From Rubidibacter lacunae KORDI 51-2 (lineage in GTDB: Bacteria; Cyanobacteriota; Cyanobacteriia; Cyanobacteriales; Rubidibacteraceae), in contig NZ_ASSJ01000081.1 of assembly GCF_000473895.1 (NCBI RefSeq), forward strand, positions 1-64,000: a stretch of DNA of 64,000 nt. Reading direction: 5' to 3'. Position 1 is the first letter of the stretch; each line of letters opens with the position of its first letter. The notes beneath the pieces were generated by a model. The model did not search any database, was not told the DNA's origin, and saw only the letters and a program-made list of their open reading frames with translations. Made by a program: the position numbers and the translations under genes. Shown here one piece after another: positions 31,847 through 41,218 of this stretch.

Positions 31847-32008
31847 CCTGGATTATTTATGAACTCCTATGCGGAGACCCTAAACCTTTTGCCGAGCAAG
31901 ACTTACAGACTTTTTCTTACAATGACAGTGCGTTTCTGTACACGTAGATTGGAGCCTTGTCAGAGCAAGGTTTTGAGGCTTCGTCAAAATCTTCGTGAAT
32001 TATCCAGG
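31847..32008. repeat. MITE-like repeat, copy B (162 bp)
   Basis: This is a complete copy. The left end CCTGGATTATTTATGAA and right end TTCGTGAATTATCCAGG are near-perfect inverted repeats. It is flanked by CTAG on the left and TTAG on the right, a possible 4-bp target duplication or an extension of the inverted repeat. There is no room for a transposase. Confidence 0.9.
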
Positions 32009-32035
32009 TTAGGTCAGTCGGGCAGATGTCAATAA

Positions 32036-32130
32036 GGCGGATCGATTAATTCGCTCTAGACCTTAGGTTGGCACGGCAGAAAGAACCCTTCAGCCGCCGT
32101 TACGCCACAATCCCGTAATTCTTCGCTGTA
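32036..32130. repeat. Dispersed repeat, IS-terminus-like, copy 1
   Basis: The segment containing ATCGATTAATTCGCTC and the following GGCACGGCAG, GCCGCCGTTACGCCACAAT shares clear similarity with 46008-46100 and, more weakly, 43089-43170. Read leftward it could encode a short protein end (CGVTAAEGFF). It is probably the decayed end of an insertion sequence of unassigned family, and starts 28 bases from repeat copy B. Confidence 0.6.
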
Positions 32131-32321
32131 CCCAATGGTTAGAGGACTATGGGCGCACAGATTGGCGAATGGCCAGTAAATGGTCTGAATGAATAATATG
32201 AGTCGAGAAGCTGGTTCGAGCATCTCAGGGCTAAAATATCGGTCCATCGGGACTTCCAACCCGGAGACAGTAAGGACGCTCCCTCTTGTCGACACTTCTT
32301 TTGAAATATCTACTGGAATAT

Positions 32322-33365
32322 CTACTGCTCGCGCGCATCAGTTTCAACTCGCATCGCAATGCGCAATTTGGCCGAGCGCGCTCGCGAATTGGTCGCCAGC
32401 TCATCTTCGGCTGCAATCAGCGGCTTTTTAGTAAGTACGGTTAGTTCGGGGCAGTTGCGAAAGCAAAGTTTGACACGGCGATCCTCAAGACTGTGAAAGC
32501 TGATAATCCCGATCTTGCCGCCGGGAACAAGCCACTGCCACGCTCGTGCAAGTAACGTATCTAGGGCATCGAGTTCGCCGTTAACGGCGATGCGTAGTGC
32601 CTGGAACGCACGGGTAGCAGGATGAATGCGACCGTAGCGGTATTTGCGTGGGACGCTGCGGGCGATCGCCTCGGCCAAAGCAGTAGTACTCGCAAAAGGT
32701 CGCTGCGCGACGACAGCGCGGGCGATACGGCGCGAGAGACGCTCCTCCCCGAGGTGATAGAAAACATCCGCAAGGGCGTCGGCATCCCAATGATTGACAA
32801 TATCGGCAGCTGTTAGTGACTGGGTGCGGTCCATGCGCATATCGAGCGGTGCCTCGTGCTGAAAGCTAAAGCCGCGTTCGGGGCGATCGAGTTGCGGCGA
32901 ACTGACGCCGAGATCGGCAACGATGCCGTCAAAGCGGGTAGCTCCGGGGTCGAAATCGGCGAAATTTCCGTGCCATAAGACGACTCGATTCTCCCACGCA
33001 CTCAGACGCGAGCGCGCGGCTGCTAGGGCTTGTTCGTCACGATCGATGCCCCACAAGCATACGTCAGCAGCTGCAGCGAGGATGGACCTGGAATGTCCGC
33101 CACCACCGACTGTCACGTCGAGATAAGATCCGCCAGCCCGAACGTCGAGTCCGCCGATCAATTCACGACAGAGGACGGAGACGTGTGCGAAATCGGTCTC
33201 GCGATTGGCAGCGGTGTTGGAATCATGCGGAACACCACTGCCGACGTTAGATATATCCACGTAAAACTCGGCTTTGGACTGATGCAAACATTGTCGCCGA
33301 ACCGCTTGCACGACTGCCCGGTCATGGTGTTGCGATCGGGTAGAGGACCGAAGCTGGAGAGGCAT
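32322..33365 (-). CDS. rsmH: 16S rRNA (cytosine1402-N4)-methyltransferase
   Basis: This protein of about 347 residues is RsmH (MraW), which methylates C1402 of 16S rRNA using SAM. The SAM site [16 protein letters not shown] follows [13 protein letters not shown], and the later motifs [28 protein letters not shown] and [14 protein letters not shown] are all intact. The start is uncertain. The catalytic region begins about 58 residues into this frame, and no clear ribosome-binding site precedes the ATG at 33365; a further ATG at 33458 is also in frame. The 5' part may therefore be over-extended. The tail is normal. Confidence 0.93.
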   Translation of the reverse strand: MPLQLRSSTRSQHHDRAVVQAVRRQCLHQSKAEFYVDISNVGSGVPHDSNTAANRETDFAHVSVLCRELIGGLDVRAGGSYLDVTVGGGGHSRSILAAAADVCLWGIDRDEQALAAARSRLSAWENRVVLWHGNFADFDPGATRFDGIVADLGVSSPQLDRPERGFSFQHEAPLDMRMDRTQSLTAADIVNHWDADALADVFYHLGEERLSRRIARAVVAQRPFASTTALAEAIARSVPRKYRYGRIHPATRAFQALRIAVNGELDALDTLLARAWQWLVPGGKIGIISFHSLEDRRVKLCFRNCPELTVLTKKPLIAAEDELATNSRARSAKLRIAMRVETDAREQ

Positions 33366-33888
33366 TGTCAACTTAACGGTGTGCTTTAGAAAATCGACAG
33401 TATTTTTCGGATGGATGCCTCGGTCCGTTGGGTACACAGCGGCGTTCATTCCTGTCAAATCTTCCAGCTTTCACATCATTAGCTCGTGACCTCGATATTC
33501 TCCTGCGGTCGGTTGGTGCCGGTCTGACTTTTTCGCAAAGTTCGTAGCTAGCGGCCGGCAGGTTTCAAGCCTTTAGGGATTCCCAACAAGCAGAGGCTAC
33601 TGAGATCGCACAACAGGAATCTTAGGCTTTCGATCGCTCCGAAGACCCACCAATTTTACCCACCAAAAGAAAATAGGAAATGTCATGACGACTGAGCCTA
33701 CAGAGGAGTGTGCTGCTGCCTGGAGTTCCATAACCAACACCACGGCCAATAGCAATATCGGATATCAACGTGGCTCAGTGCGGATAATTTCTGTGGGCGC
33801 GCTTCAAACGCACGCTCAAGATCGTAGGCATCCTCATCGAGCCGAGTTCCAAACTGGCTAGACTGGGACCAGTAATGCTCCGGTTCTG
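33366..33888. other. Intergenic region upstream of rsmH and the lipoprotein
   Basis: About 520 bases of mixed composition lie between divergent genes. No protein or RNA gene can be supported. Confidence 0.35.
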
Positions 33889-34344
33889 ATGCGGGCGATG
33901 CGAAAATGGTTTCGACGGTGGCCGATTAGCGCAATTGCGATCGTTCTGGCTCTGATGCTGGTTGCCTGTGGGAGCGGAACGCCACCGCTGGGTTTCGCGC
34001 CAGGTAAAGGGTTGGTCCGACAGGCGATTGCGTTGCAGCTACAACTTACAGGAGATCGCCTTGCCCGACAGCTCGATGCAGAACGTCCCGCAGCGATCGT
34101 GCGACGCGTCCGCATCCGAGACATGGAGCCAGTTTACGTGGCCAGTCTCCCGACGTACCACGTGCGCGGAACTTTTGCGTTGAAGCTCGACCTGCCGCAG
34201 CAACCGGTCGAACAAACCAATAATGACTTCGACCTCTATCTGCAGCGCCAGAGCGAAGGAAAAACCTGGCTCTTGCTAAGCCGTCAAACCGCTGACAGTG
34301 AGAACGAGGCGCAATGGACGAGCTATTTGCTTAAGCCGTTTTAA
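33889..34344 (+). CDS. Small lipoprotein, function unknown
   Basis: This 151-residue protein starts MRAMRKWFRRW and continues with a hydrophobic signal segment and a lipobox LVAC at about residues 24-27, so it should be a lipid-anchored periplasmic or outer-membrane protein. The mature part has mixed alpha/beta character with the motif VYVASLPTYHVRGTFALKLDLP and ends in a conserved-looking WLLLSRQT. The family is not recognised with certainty. Confidence 0.75.
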   Translation: MRAMRKWFRRWPISAIAIVLALMLVACGSGTPPLGFAPGKGLVRQAIALQLQLTGDRLARQLDAERPAAIVRRVRIRDMEPVYVASLPTYHVRGTFALKLDLPQQPVEQTNNDFDLYLQRQSEGKTWLLLSRQTADSENEAQWTSYLLKPF

Positions 34345-34425
34345 GCCGTTCTAGGTTTGGTTCGAGAGCTTTGAAGGTCTAAAGAAGGTTTAAAGTCTTT
34401 CTGGGACCGAACGTGGGAGGACGGC

Positions 34426-34650
34426 GCGATCGCTACCTGGAGAGACCATATCGTCAGCACGCCCGAGGTTCTGCGCGGCCGGCCGCGCATTGACGGCACG
34501 CGCATTCCCGTTAGTTTGATTTTGGGTTACTTTGCGGCTGGTAAGACCCTGGACGATATTATTTGGGAATTTCCCAACCTGAAGCCCGAGCAAGTCTTGG
34601 CATGTCTGGACTACGCGCGCGCGCTTGCCGAGTTCGACATCATTAGTTGA
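34426..34650 (+). pseudogene. DUF433 (VapB45-like antitoxin family) gene lacking a start codon
   Basis: The frame reads WRDHIVSTPEVLRGRPRIDG, then TRIPVSLILGYFAAGKTLDD and a normal LAEFDIIS end, an intact DUF433 protein of about 75 residues. DUF433 proteins are DNA-binding-like and often antitoxins beside a PIN-type (DUF5615) toxin. The in-frame stop TGA at 34372-34374 and the 17 codons after it contain no ATG, GTG or TTG before the domain begins. Either the gene starts at a near-cognate codon (ATC at 34429 sits where ATG is usual) or it is dead. No toxin follows. Confidence 0.6.
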
Positions 34651-34729
34651 GCGATCGCCACACTTGGGAGTTGGTCCCCGCTGAGCGCTCGCACTCGCGT
34701 CCGGAAACCTCGAGGAATAGGCAGACGAG

Positions 34730-36685
34730 ATGAGTATCTTTACCCTGCAAGATGTCAAGAAAGACTTCGGCACAAAGGAAATCTTGCGCGGGGCCTGCTT
34801 AAGTCTGGATGCAACGGACAAAATTGGTTTGATCGGCGTTAACGGTTCGGGAAAGTCGACGCTGTTGAAAATCCTGGCTGGTATCGAGCCCATTGACGGG
34901 GGCGAGCTCAACGTTAATGCCAATACCCGTCGCATCTACTTGCCGCAGCAGCCAGAAATCGACGGCGATCGCACCGCGATCGAGCAAGTTCTGGCCGACA
35001 GCGGCGAGCAAATCCAGCTGCTGCGCGAGTACGAAAGCGTATCGCGTCAGCTCGCTCAAACACCGGACGACGCGTTGTTAATGGCCCGATTCTCGGCGAT
35101 TTCGCAGCGCCTCGATGCTGCTAGTGCGTGGGAGCTTGAAACCAAAGCCAAAATTATCCTCGGTCAGCTCGGGTTGTTCGACCTCGACATACCTGTCGGG
35201 CAACTGTCCGGGGGCGAACGCAAGCGTTTGGCGATCGCAGCAGCGCTGATCGCCGAACCCGACATGCTGCTGATGGACGAGCCAACCAACCACCTGGATG
35301 CCGATTCAGTGGAATGGCTGCAGGCTTACCTCAGCAGCTTTCGAGGCGCAATTTTGCTGGTCACGCACGATCGCTACTTTCTCGATCGCGTCACCAATCG
35401 CATCCTCGAAGTCGATCGCGGCGACGTGTACAGCTATGCAGGGAACTACGGCTACTACTTGGAGAAGAAAGCCCTGGCTGAAGACGCTGCGGCGAGCGCA
35501 CAGCGCAAGCACCAAGGCGTCCTGCGCCGCGAGTTGGAATGGCTCAAACGCGGGCCGAAAGCACGCAGTACCAAACAAAAAGCTCGCATCGACAGCATCC
35601 GCGAACTCCAAGATACCGAGTTCAAGAGCGCACAGGGTAAGGTCGAGCTTTCCGCCCCCAGCCGGCGCTTAGGCAAGAAGGTCATCGAAGTTACGGGCAT
35701 TGCCAAAACCTACGGCGATCGCGCGCTCGTGACCGACTTCAGCTACCAATTCGGACCGGGCGATCGCGTGGGCATCATCGGCGGCAATGGCGTCGGTAAG
35801 TCGACCCTGCTGGATATCGTGACGGGTCGGTTGGAACCGGATGCAGGGGCAGTCGATATCGGTGCGACGGTCCACATCGGTTACTTCGACCAGCATTCCG
35901 ACCAACTGTGGGAACCGCAACGCGAAAATCAACGGGTTATTGAATATTTGAAGGAAGTAGGTGCGTCCGTGCGGACGGCAGACGGAACGCAAATTTCGGT
36001 CTCGCAAATGCTGGAGCGTTTTTTGTTCCCGCCCAATCAACAGTATTTGCCGATCCACAAACTTTCGGGAGGCGAGCGGCGGCGATTGTTTCTGCTGCGC
36101 GTGCTGATGGGCGCGCCGAATGTTTTGATCCTCGACGAGCCGACGAACGACCTCGACGTGCAAACGCTCTCCGTTCTCGAAGACTACCTCGAAGAATTCG
36201 GCGGCTGCGTCATTACGGTGTCGCACGATCGCTATTTTCTCGATCGCGTCGTCGGGTGCATATTTGCCTTTCGGGGAGACGGCGACATCCTTACGTATCC
36301 AGGCAACTATTCGGACTACTTGCAGCGTAAAGCCATCGAGGATGCCGAAGCAAAGGCACGCCAGGAAACTCCAGCTCCAGCGCCAGTTGCCGCCCAACCG
36401 AGTCCCCCGGGATCGCGGGGCGATAACGGAGATCGCGCCGCGACTAAACGGCGCCGCCTTTCGAATTGGGAACGCCGCGAGTTCGAGCAACTGGAAAACA
36501 AAATTGCCCAGCTCGAAACCGAAAAGACCGACACAGAATGCAAACTCAACTCGACGCCGCCCGCTCAATACGAGCGCATCCAAACCCTGTACGAAAAGCT
36601 TTCGACCCTCGACACGGCGATCGACACGGCAACCGAGCGTTGGATGGAACTTTCCGAACGCGACAGCGCGACAGCCGCCACTTGA
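34730..36685 (+). CDS. ABC-F family ATPase
   Basis: This 651-residue soluble protein has two ATP-binding cassettes and no membrane helices. Walker A sites are GVNGSGKST and GGNGVGKST, signatures are LSGGERKRL and LSGGERRRL, and Walker B sites end in MDEPTNHLD and LDEPTNDLD. The inter-domain linker is basic (GPKARSTKQKARID), and the C-terminus is a charged coiled coil of the Uup type. ABC-F proteins act on ribosomes; Uup-like members are linked to translation or ribosome-associated quality control and to transposon excision. The start ATG follows CAGACGAG. It converges with the flavoprotein gene. Confidence 0.93.
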   Translation: MSIFTLQDVKKDFGTKEILRGACLSLDATDKIGLIGVNGSGKSTLLKILAGIEPIDGGELNVNANTRRIYLPQQPEIDGDRTAIEQVLADSGEQIQLLREYESVSRQLAQTPDDALLMARFSAISQRLDAASAWELETKAKIILGQLGLFDLDIPVGQLSGGERKRLAIAAALIAEPDMLLMDEPTNHLDADSVEWLQAYLSSFRGAILLVTHDRYFLDRVTNRILEVDRGDVYSYAGNYGYYLEKKALAEDAAASAQRKHQGVLRRELEWLKRGPKARSTKQKARIDSIRELQDTEFKSAQGKVELSAPSRRLGKKVIEVTGIAKTYGDRALVTDFSYQFGPGDRVGIIGGNGVGKSTLLDIVTGRLEPDAGAVDIGATVHIGYFDQHSDQLWEPQRENQRVIEYLKEVGASVRTADGTQISVSQMLERFLFPPNQQYLPIHKLSGGERRRLFLLRVLMGAPNVLILDEPTNDLDVQTLSVLEDYLEEFGGCVITVSHDRYFLDRVVGCIFAFRGDGDILTYPGNYSDYLQRKAIEDAEAKARQETPAPAPVAAQPSPPGSRGDNGDRAATKRRRLSNWERREFEQLENKIAQLETEKTDTECKLNSTPPAQYERIQTLYEKLSTLDTAIDTATERWMELSERDSATAAT

Positions 36686-36718
36686 AACAAGTCGCTTCGC
36701 CTCACGCCCGAGTAACCG

Positions 36719-36750
36719 ACCGCTCACGCTCCAGGTAACAGAGCGGTTTT
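36719..36750. terminator. Hairpin between convergent genes
   Basis: A 7-bp stem, ACCGCTC with GAGCGGT, is followed by TTTT on the plus strand, 33 bases after the ABC-F stop. It overlaps the stop codon of the leftward flavoprotein gene. Confidence 0.55.
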
Positions 36751-37863
36751 GAGACGGTCGAGGCCGCGTTGGGCAAGTTCGGAGTACCGAGCCTCGCCGC
36801 TGAGGATTCTGCCGATCGCGCGGGTCGCTCCTGCGCGTTTGACCCCCATTTGATAGCCCAGGCGCGGAAAGCGATAAAACAGGTCTGCTAAACGCCGCGC
36901 CCAAATCATCTCCGTCCCCCACTCGGTCGAGATCGTCTGCGAGTATCCGGCGATCGCGTCGAGATCGCCCGCCAAAGCGCGATCGACAGCTTCGGCCGCT
37001 TTTATACCGCTGAACATGGACGGACGGATGCCTTCAGCCGTGAGCGGATCGACGACACAGGCTGCTTCGCCTGCCAGCAAAGCGTTTTTCACGTGTAGGG
37101 TTTGGTTGCCGTTCCAAACGGAAATCGGGTGCGGGGCCTGGCTGGCCGTTGCCAGATCGACGCCAAAGGACTGCGCATAACGGGCGAGGGTTTGGCGCAA
37201 GTTTTGCGAGCCGCGATCGCCAAAGGCAGCGATGCCGATTGAGTACCCGTCGGCTTTCGGAAAGTTCCACAGATAGCCCTTGCGGACCATGCCAAATTCG
37301 AAGAACGCGCGCCGCTCGCACTGATCGGGGATTGCGAACTCGGCTTCTAGGGCACCCGCGATCGCGCGCTGGCGGTGGGCGAATCCCAGCCAGCGGGCCA
37401 GCGGTCCGCGACCGCCGTCGGCGGCAATCAGGTAGCGGCCGGCGAACTCGCCGATTTTGGTTTTAACGATCGCACCATCGCCGCCCAATTCGACGCCGGT
37501 TACGAGCGTGCCATCGCGCAGTTCGGCCCCTTGGCGTTGCGCTTGCTGCACGAGGAAATGGTCGAAGATGTCACGGCGCACCATCCAAATCGGCTCGCGG
37601 GTTTGCAACTCGACTTCCACGGGATCGCCGTTATTCCAGGTGTGGTGCGTAACGTCGATTTTGAGGGAAATGGCCGGACTGAAGTCGAAGTCGAACCACT
37701 CTTGAACGATCGGCGCGACGCCGCCGCCGCAGGGCTTGTAGCGCGGGAGCGTGGCTTTGTCCAACACGAGTGTCGAACGCCCGCGTTTGGCCAGATGATA
37801 GGCAGCGCTCCCGCCACTCGGGCCGGCGCCGACGATGATGCAATCAAATACGCGATCGGTCAC
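36724..37863 (-). CDS. Geranylgeranyl-reductase-family FAD flavoprotein
   Basis: This 379-residue oxidoreductase starts with the dinucleotide-binding motif CIIVGAGPSGGSAAYHLAKRG and has the family segments KPCGGGVAP and YLIAADGGRGPLARWLG, then GEAACVVDPLTAEGIRPSMFSG near the FAD ribityl site. Relatives saturate the geranylgeranyl chain of chlorophyll, phytyl precursors or archaeal lipids. The cyanobacterial ChlP proper has a slightly different N-terminus, so this may be a paralogue acting on another prenyl substrate. Cytoplasmic, or peripheral at the thylakoid. Confidence 0.88.
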   Translation of the reverse strand: MTDRVFDCIIVGAGPSGGSAAYHLAKRGRSTLVLDKATLPRYKPCGGGVAPIVQEWFDFDFSPAISLKIDVTHHTWNNGDPVEVELQTREPIWMVRRDIFDHFLVQQAQRQGAELRDGTLVTGVELGGDGAIVKTKIGEFAGRYLIAADGGRGPLARWLGFAHRQRAIAGALEAEFAIPDQCERRAFFEFGMVRKGYLWNFPKADGYSIGIAAFGDRGSQNLRQTLARYAQSFGVDLATASQAPHPISVWNGNQTLHVKNALLAGEAACVVDPLTAEGIRPSMFSGIKAAEAVDRALAGDLDAIAGYSQTISTEWGTEMIWARRLADLFYRFPRLGYQMGVKRAGATRAIGRILSGEARYSELAQRGLDRLKTALLPGA

Positions 37864-37924
37864 GATGGGGTCGTCCTATAAAGCGCAACGGAGCGCGCGC
37901 TGCGGTTATCCGGGTCGAGGGACG

Positions 37925-38848
37925 CTAACCGGCAAATCTAGCTCGCGTGCGTGCGTGCAAATAGGCGCGCGCCCGGCGCCCTTCCCGCGCGATCGCCTCG
38001 ACGATCGGCTCTGGCAGCCCATTTGCGAGTTCGGCAGCACGCTCGAAATGGACAATCGCTTGCCGCACTAGTCGGACATCCTCGCGTTCTTTGCCCAGGT
38101 TATACAGAATCTGCGCGTTTAGGTAATGAATTTCGGGGTTTTGCGGGGTCGCGCGCAGAGCCGCTGCGGCGTAGATCTCCGCTTTGGCAAAGGCATCGCG
38201 ATCGCGGTGCGCCAGGGCAATGCCGCGATCGACCAGATACTGCGGTGCGGCGTACCGCTCGAAGCGGGCAATCGCGCCGGCCGGCTCGAACAAGGGCAAG
38301 TTTGAAGCCAGCAGCAACTCCAAGTAGCCGCGCATCAAGTTTAACTCCGGATCCGCGGGCGCTCTTTGCCGGGCGCGCTCGAAGCCATCGAGCACCGCCG
38401 GCAGGTGTTGCACCGCGGCAAATGTCCCCTCGCGTTCGAGCGCATGGGCACCGGCTAGCAGATTCCCAACGGCCTTGTACAAATCCGCGCGTAACGGATC
38501 GCGATCGCGTAAATTTGCGGCCGCTTGCAAGGTGCGTTCGGAATTGGCAAGCAGAGCATCCCAGTCTTCGGCTGTGTAGGCGATCGCGCCTTGCAACGCG
38601 TAAGTTAGTGGGTCGGTATCGGCGGCCGACACGAGTAATTCTTCGGCGCGAGTGTAGTCGCCGTCAACAAAGAGTGCGGCAAATGCGGCTTCAGTTTGGG
38701 CGCCGATCGCGCGGGCATTCAGGGTACGGAACGGATCGGCGATCGCGTTGGTGATGCCGGTCAGCCACAACACCCCGCAGGCGAGACCCGCCCACAGTAT
38801 CCGACCAAACTGATTGTCCGGGCAACTACAATAGCCCAAGGCTCGCAT
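37925..38848 (-). CDS. TPR protein, Sll0314/Alr1548-like
   Basis: Starting from the ATG at 38848 gives a 307-residue protein with a signal-like hydrophobic segment (GRILWAGLACGVLWLTGI, cleavage near AIADP). The rest is built of tetratricopeptide-like helices: DYTRAEELLVSAADTDPLTYALQG, then DPLRADLYKAVGNLLAGAH, DPELNLMRGYLELLLASNLP and NPEIHYLNAQILYNLGKERE. The order of segments matches a cyanobacterial family I know as Sll0314/Alr1548-like, of unknown role, probably periplasmic. The open frame continues 35 codons further upstream without signal-peptide character. Confidence 0.75.
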   Translation of the reverse strand: MRALGYCSCPDNQFGRILWAGLACGVLWLTGITNAIADPFRTLNARAIGAQTEAAFAALFVDGDYTRAEELLVSAADTDPLTYALQGAIAYTAEDWDALLANSERTLQAAANLRDRDPLRADLYKAVGNLLAGAHALEREGTFAAVQHLPAVLDGFERARQRAPADPELNLMRGYLELLLASNLPLFEPAGAIARFERYAAPQYLVDRGIALAHRDRDAFAKAEIYAAAALRATPQNPEIHYLNAQILYNLGKEREDVRLVRQAIVHFERAAELANGLPEPIVEAIAREGRRARAYLHARTRARFAG

Positions 38849-38913
38849 GCGCGAGCGAATTGTCGTCACTGGGCGCGCTCTCTCCTGTCCGGAGGTTGTC
38901 TCTGGGTTCGTCA

Positions 38914-39582
38914 ATGCTAAAGCTCCAAAATCTGGTTTACCATCCCCCGGCAACCTCCGAGCCGATCTTGCGCGACATTAATATGCAGCTCCCTGCAAAG
39001 CAGTTCGGTTTGGTGGTCGGACCGAGCGGTTCCGGGAAAACAACGCTGCTGGAAATCCTCGCCGGGCTGGCCGAGCACTCTAGCGGACACATTTTTTGGG
39101 GCGAGCAGCCGCTGACGTTCCTGCACCTGCAGCAGCTTGCCGGACTCGTCTTCCAGTTTCCCGAACGCCATTTTTGCGGCGACACGATCCTCGAAGAACT
39201 GCGCCTCGGCCACCCGGAACTCGGCATGTCGCAAGTTCGTAAAGTATTACAGGAAGTCGGGCTGGCCGAGGCGCGCCTGGCGACAGCCCCCCACGCTCTT
39301 AGCGGCGGGCAGCAACGCCGCTTGGCACTGGCCGTGCAACTCATCAGGCAACCCAGCATTCTTTTATTAGACGAGCCGACAGCCGGCCTCGATTGGTCGA
39401 TGCGCCGCCAGCTGGCTGGGTTGCTCGGTCGCCTCAAGCAGCACTGGACGTTGTTGGCCGTGACTCACGATCCGGGAGACTTGCTGGCGATCGCCGACTG
39501 CTGTTGGTCGATTAACCAAGGCGAGCTCCGCTCGGTTGCGCCGGCAGAGGTTGCCCGGCCGCTCGCGCGATCGCTTACTTAA
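38914..39582 (+). CDS. ABC transporter ATPase
   Basis: This 222-residue ATPase has Walker A GPSGSGKT, Q-loop FQFPERHFCGDT, signature LSGGQQRRL and Walker B ILLLDEPTAGLD, followed by a short C-terminal tail. The FPERHFCGDT sequence after the Q-loop resembles the cobalt/ECF-type (CbiO/EcfA) ATPases. No permease lies nearby, so substrate and partners are unknown. The ATG at 38914 is taken as the start. A GGAGG at 38891 is too far to be its ribosome site, while a TTG seven codons earlier is an alternative. Confidence 0.85.
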   Translation: MLKLQNLVYHPPATSEPILRDINMQLPAKQFGLVVGPSGSGKTTLLEILAGLAEHSSGHIFWGEQPLTFLHLQQLAGLVFQFPERHFCGDTILEELRLGHPELGMSQVRKVLQEVGLAEARLATAPHALSGGQQRRLALAVQLIRQPSILLLDEPTAGLDWSMRRQLAGLLGRLKQHWTLLAVTHDPGDLLAIADCCWSINQGELRSVAPAEVARPLARSLT

Positions 39583-39666
39583 TCGATGTTGAGAAACAAG
39601 CGAATACCAGTATGCTATGGGACATTCGCAAATTACGATTTCCTTAGAGCGCATAAGGTCTGGACG

Positions 39667-40056
39667 ATGGCACTGGAATATCCCGAGTCGTTGAAGTACG
39701 CCGATAGCCACGAGTACGCAAGCATTGAGGGCGATGTCGCCACGGTCGGACTCAGCGCCTATGCGGTCGACCAGCTAGGCGACATCGTTTTTGTCGAACT
39801 TCCGGAACCGGGAGACACGTTTGAGGCTGGCGAAGAAGTTAGCTCGGTAGAGTCGGTTAAGGCCGTTGGTACGGTGTACGCGCCGGTATCGGGCGAGGTT
39901 GTGGACGTGAACGAAGCACTCGTCGATACACCCGAACTGCTCAACAAGGAGCCCTATGAGGGAGCATGGCTGATCAAAATTCGCATGAGCAACCCATCCG
40001 AACTGGACAAGTTGCTGCCTGTCGATCGCTACCGCCCCCTGGTAGAAGGCGAATAA
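39667..40056 (+). CDS. gcvH: Glycine cleavage system H protein
   Basis: This 129-residue protein carries the lipoyl-lysine motif SSVESVKAVGTVYAPVSGEV and the flanking YADSHEYAS and PYEGAWLIKI blocks. It shuttles the aminomethyl group between the P, T and L proteins during glycine breakdown, which recycles photorespiratory glycine in cyanobacteria. gcvP and gcvT are not in the window. The ATG at 39667 is used, just after GGTCTGGACG. No glycine-riboswitch-like structure is visible in the 85-base gap. Confidence 0.95.
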   Translation: MALEYPESLKYADSHEYASIEGDVATVGLSAYAVDQLGDIVFVELPEPGDTFEAGEEVSSVESVKAVGTVYAPVSGEVVDVNEALVDTPELLNKEPYEGAWLIKIRMSNPSELDKLLPVDRYRPLVEGE

Positions 40057-40216
40057 TTGCGTAGACGAGACAACCGCAGGCGCGATCGCGGCACCAATGA
40101 TGACCGACGTCCCGACCGATCCATGTCCTTCAACTGTTTTTTAGTTAATAACTACTTGTCTGTGAACGGGGAATCTCCAGCTATACACAAAGCTTTAGCT
40201 GGATGAGCGTGAACCT

Positions 40217-41161
40217 CTAACCTACTGCTACCCAGTGGTTCGCGAGCTCGAGCTGGCGGATCAGTTCCAAAACGCGATCGCTTGCTTCTTGGCGACCGCT
40301 GTCGCGATAGGCGATCGCGCCACGCTGTAGGTCCCCGAGCGCGGCCTCGTCGTCACCGAGGCGGTGGCGGGCAAGTCCGCGTGCGACGTAGATTGGGGCA
40401 CGATCGGAGGCGTGGGGTATGGCGCGAGTTAAGTCGGAAACCGCTGCCCGATAGTCGGCAAGCAAATGACAAATGCAGCCGCGGTTGTAAAGCGCGCGGG
40501 AACTCCCGCGGTCGAGAGCGATCGCGTTGGTGAAGTCTTGCCGGGCTTGCTCGTAGCGCCCGAGTTGCCAGTAAACGATGCCGCGATCGGTCAAAATTGC
40601 CGCGCGCTCTCCGCGACTTGGCATACTGTTGCGCGCGGCGAAGTCTAGGGCCTGCGACAAATCGAATAGAGCCCGATCGCTGTCGCCCAAAGCCGAGTAA
40701 GCCAACCCCCGGTTGTAAAGGGCTGGCAAGCGGTGAGCTGCGCTGGCGCTCGCGATCTCAAAGTCCGCGATCGCCTCTTGATGGTCGCTCAACCGATAAC
40801 GAGCCAAGCCGCGATGTAAACGCGCGGCGGCGTCGTCGGGGGCAATCGCAATGACGGCAGTACAGTCAGAGATCGCTTCGCGGTAGTTTCCGGCCTCCAA
40901 CTGCTGCAGGCAAAGGTGATTGCGCGCGGCAATCTCGCCTGCAGCTGGAGGAACAACTGCCTCAGTTGCTAGCCACGGGGGTGCGATCGCAACATCGATT
41001 GTTAAGGTTAGCGCTAGTAAGCAAGTAGCGAAAATCAAGCGCAACAATTGCTTTATTCCTGGTAGGCGTTCGCCAATGGTGACCGAACGTTCGCGAGGCT
41101 CTACTTCCACAAGCACCTTGCTGACACGTTCTTCAATAACCCCAAAGGGTGCGGAACGCAA
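40217..41161 (-). CDS. TPR-repeat protein with N-terminal hydrophobic segment
   Basis: This 314-residue protein has one N-terminal hydrophobic segment (IKQLLRLIFATCLLALTLTIDVAIA, signal anchor or signal peptide). At least six tetratricopeptide repeats of the form GNYREAISDCTAVIAIAPDDAA, AALYNRG and YRAAVSDLTRAIP follow. TPR arrays bind partner proteins; location is periplasmic or membrane-associated. The partner and function are unknown. The 40 residues before the hydrophobic segment are basic and may come from an over-early start. Confidence 0.82.
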   Translation of the reverse strand: MRSAPFGVIEERVSKVLVEVEPRERSVTIGERLPGIKQLLRLIFATCLLALTLTIDVAIAPPWLATEAVVPPAAGEIAARNHLCLQQLEAGNYREAISDCTAVIAIAPDDAAARLHRGLARYRLSDHQEAIADFEIASASAAHRLPALYNRGLAYSALGDSDRALFDLSQALDFAARNSMPSRGERAAILTDRGIVYWQLGRYEQARQDFTNAIALDRGSSRALYNRGCICHLLADYRAAVSDLTRAIPHASDRAPIYVARGLARHRLGDDEAALGDLQRGAIAYRDSGRQEASDRVLELIRQLELANHWVAVG

Positions 41162-41218
41162 GGCGATCGCCTCGAAAGTAGCGCGATCGCCTTGCGGTAA
41201 AGTAGCTCTGCAATATGG

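Noticed and set aside
35669-36922. 417-codon open frame antisense to the ABC-F and flavoprotein genes
   Set aside because: It lies opposite well-recognised domains, has arginine-rich low-information sequence and no motif; long antisense frames are expected in GC-rich coding DNA.
39583-39666. Possible glycine riboswitch before gcvH
   Set aside because: The gap is 84 bases and shows no tandem aptamer-like structure.
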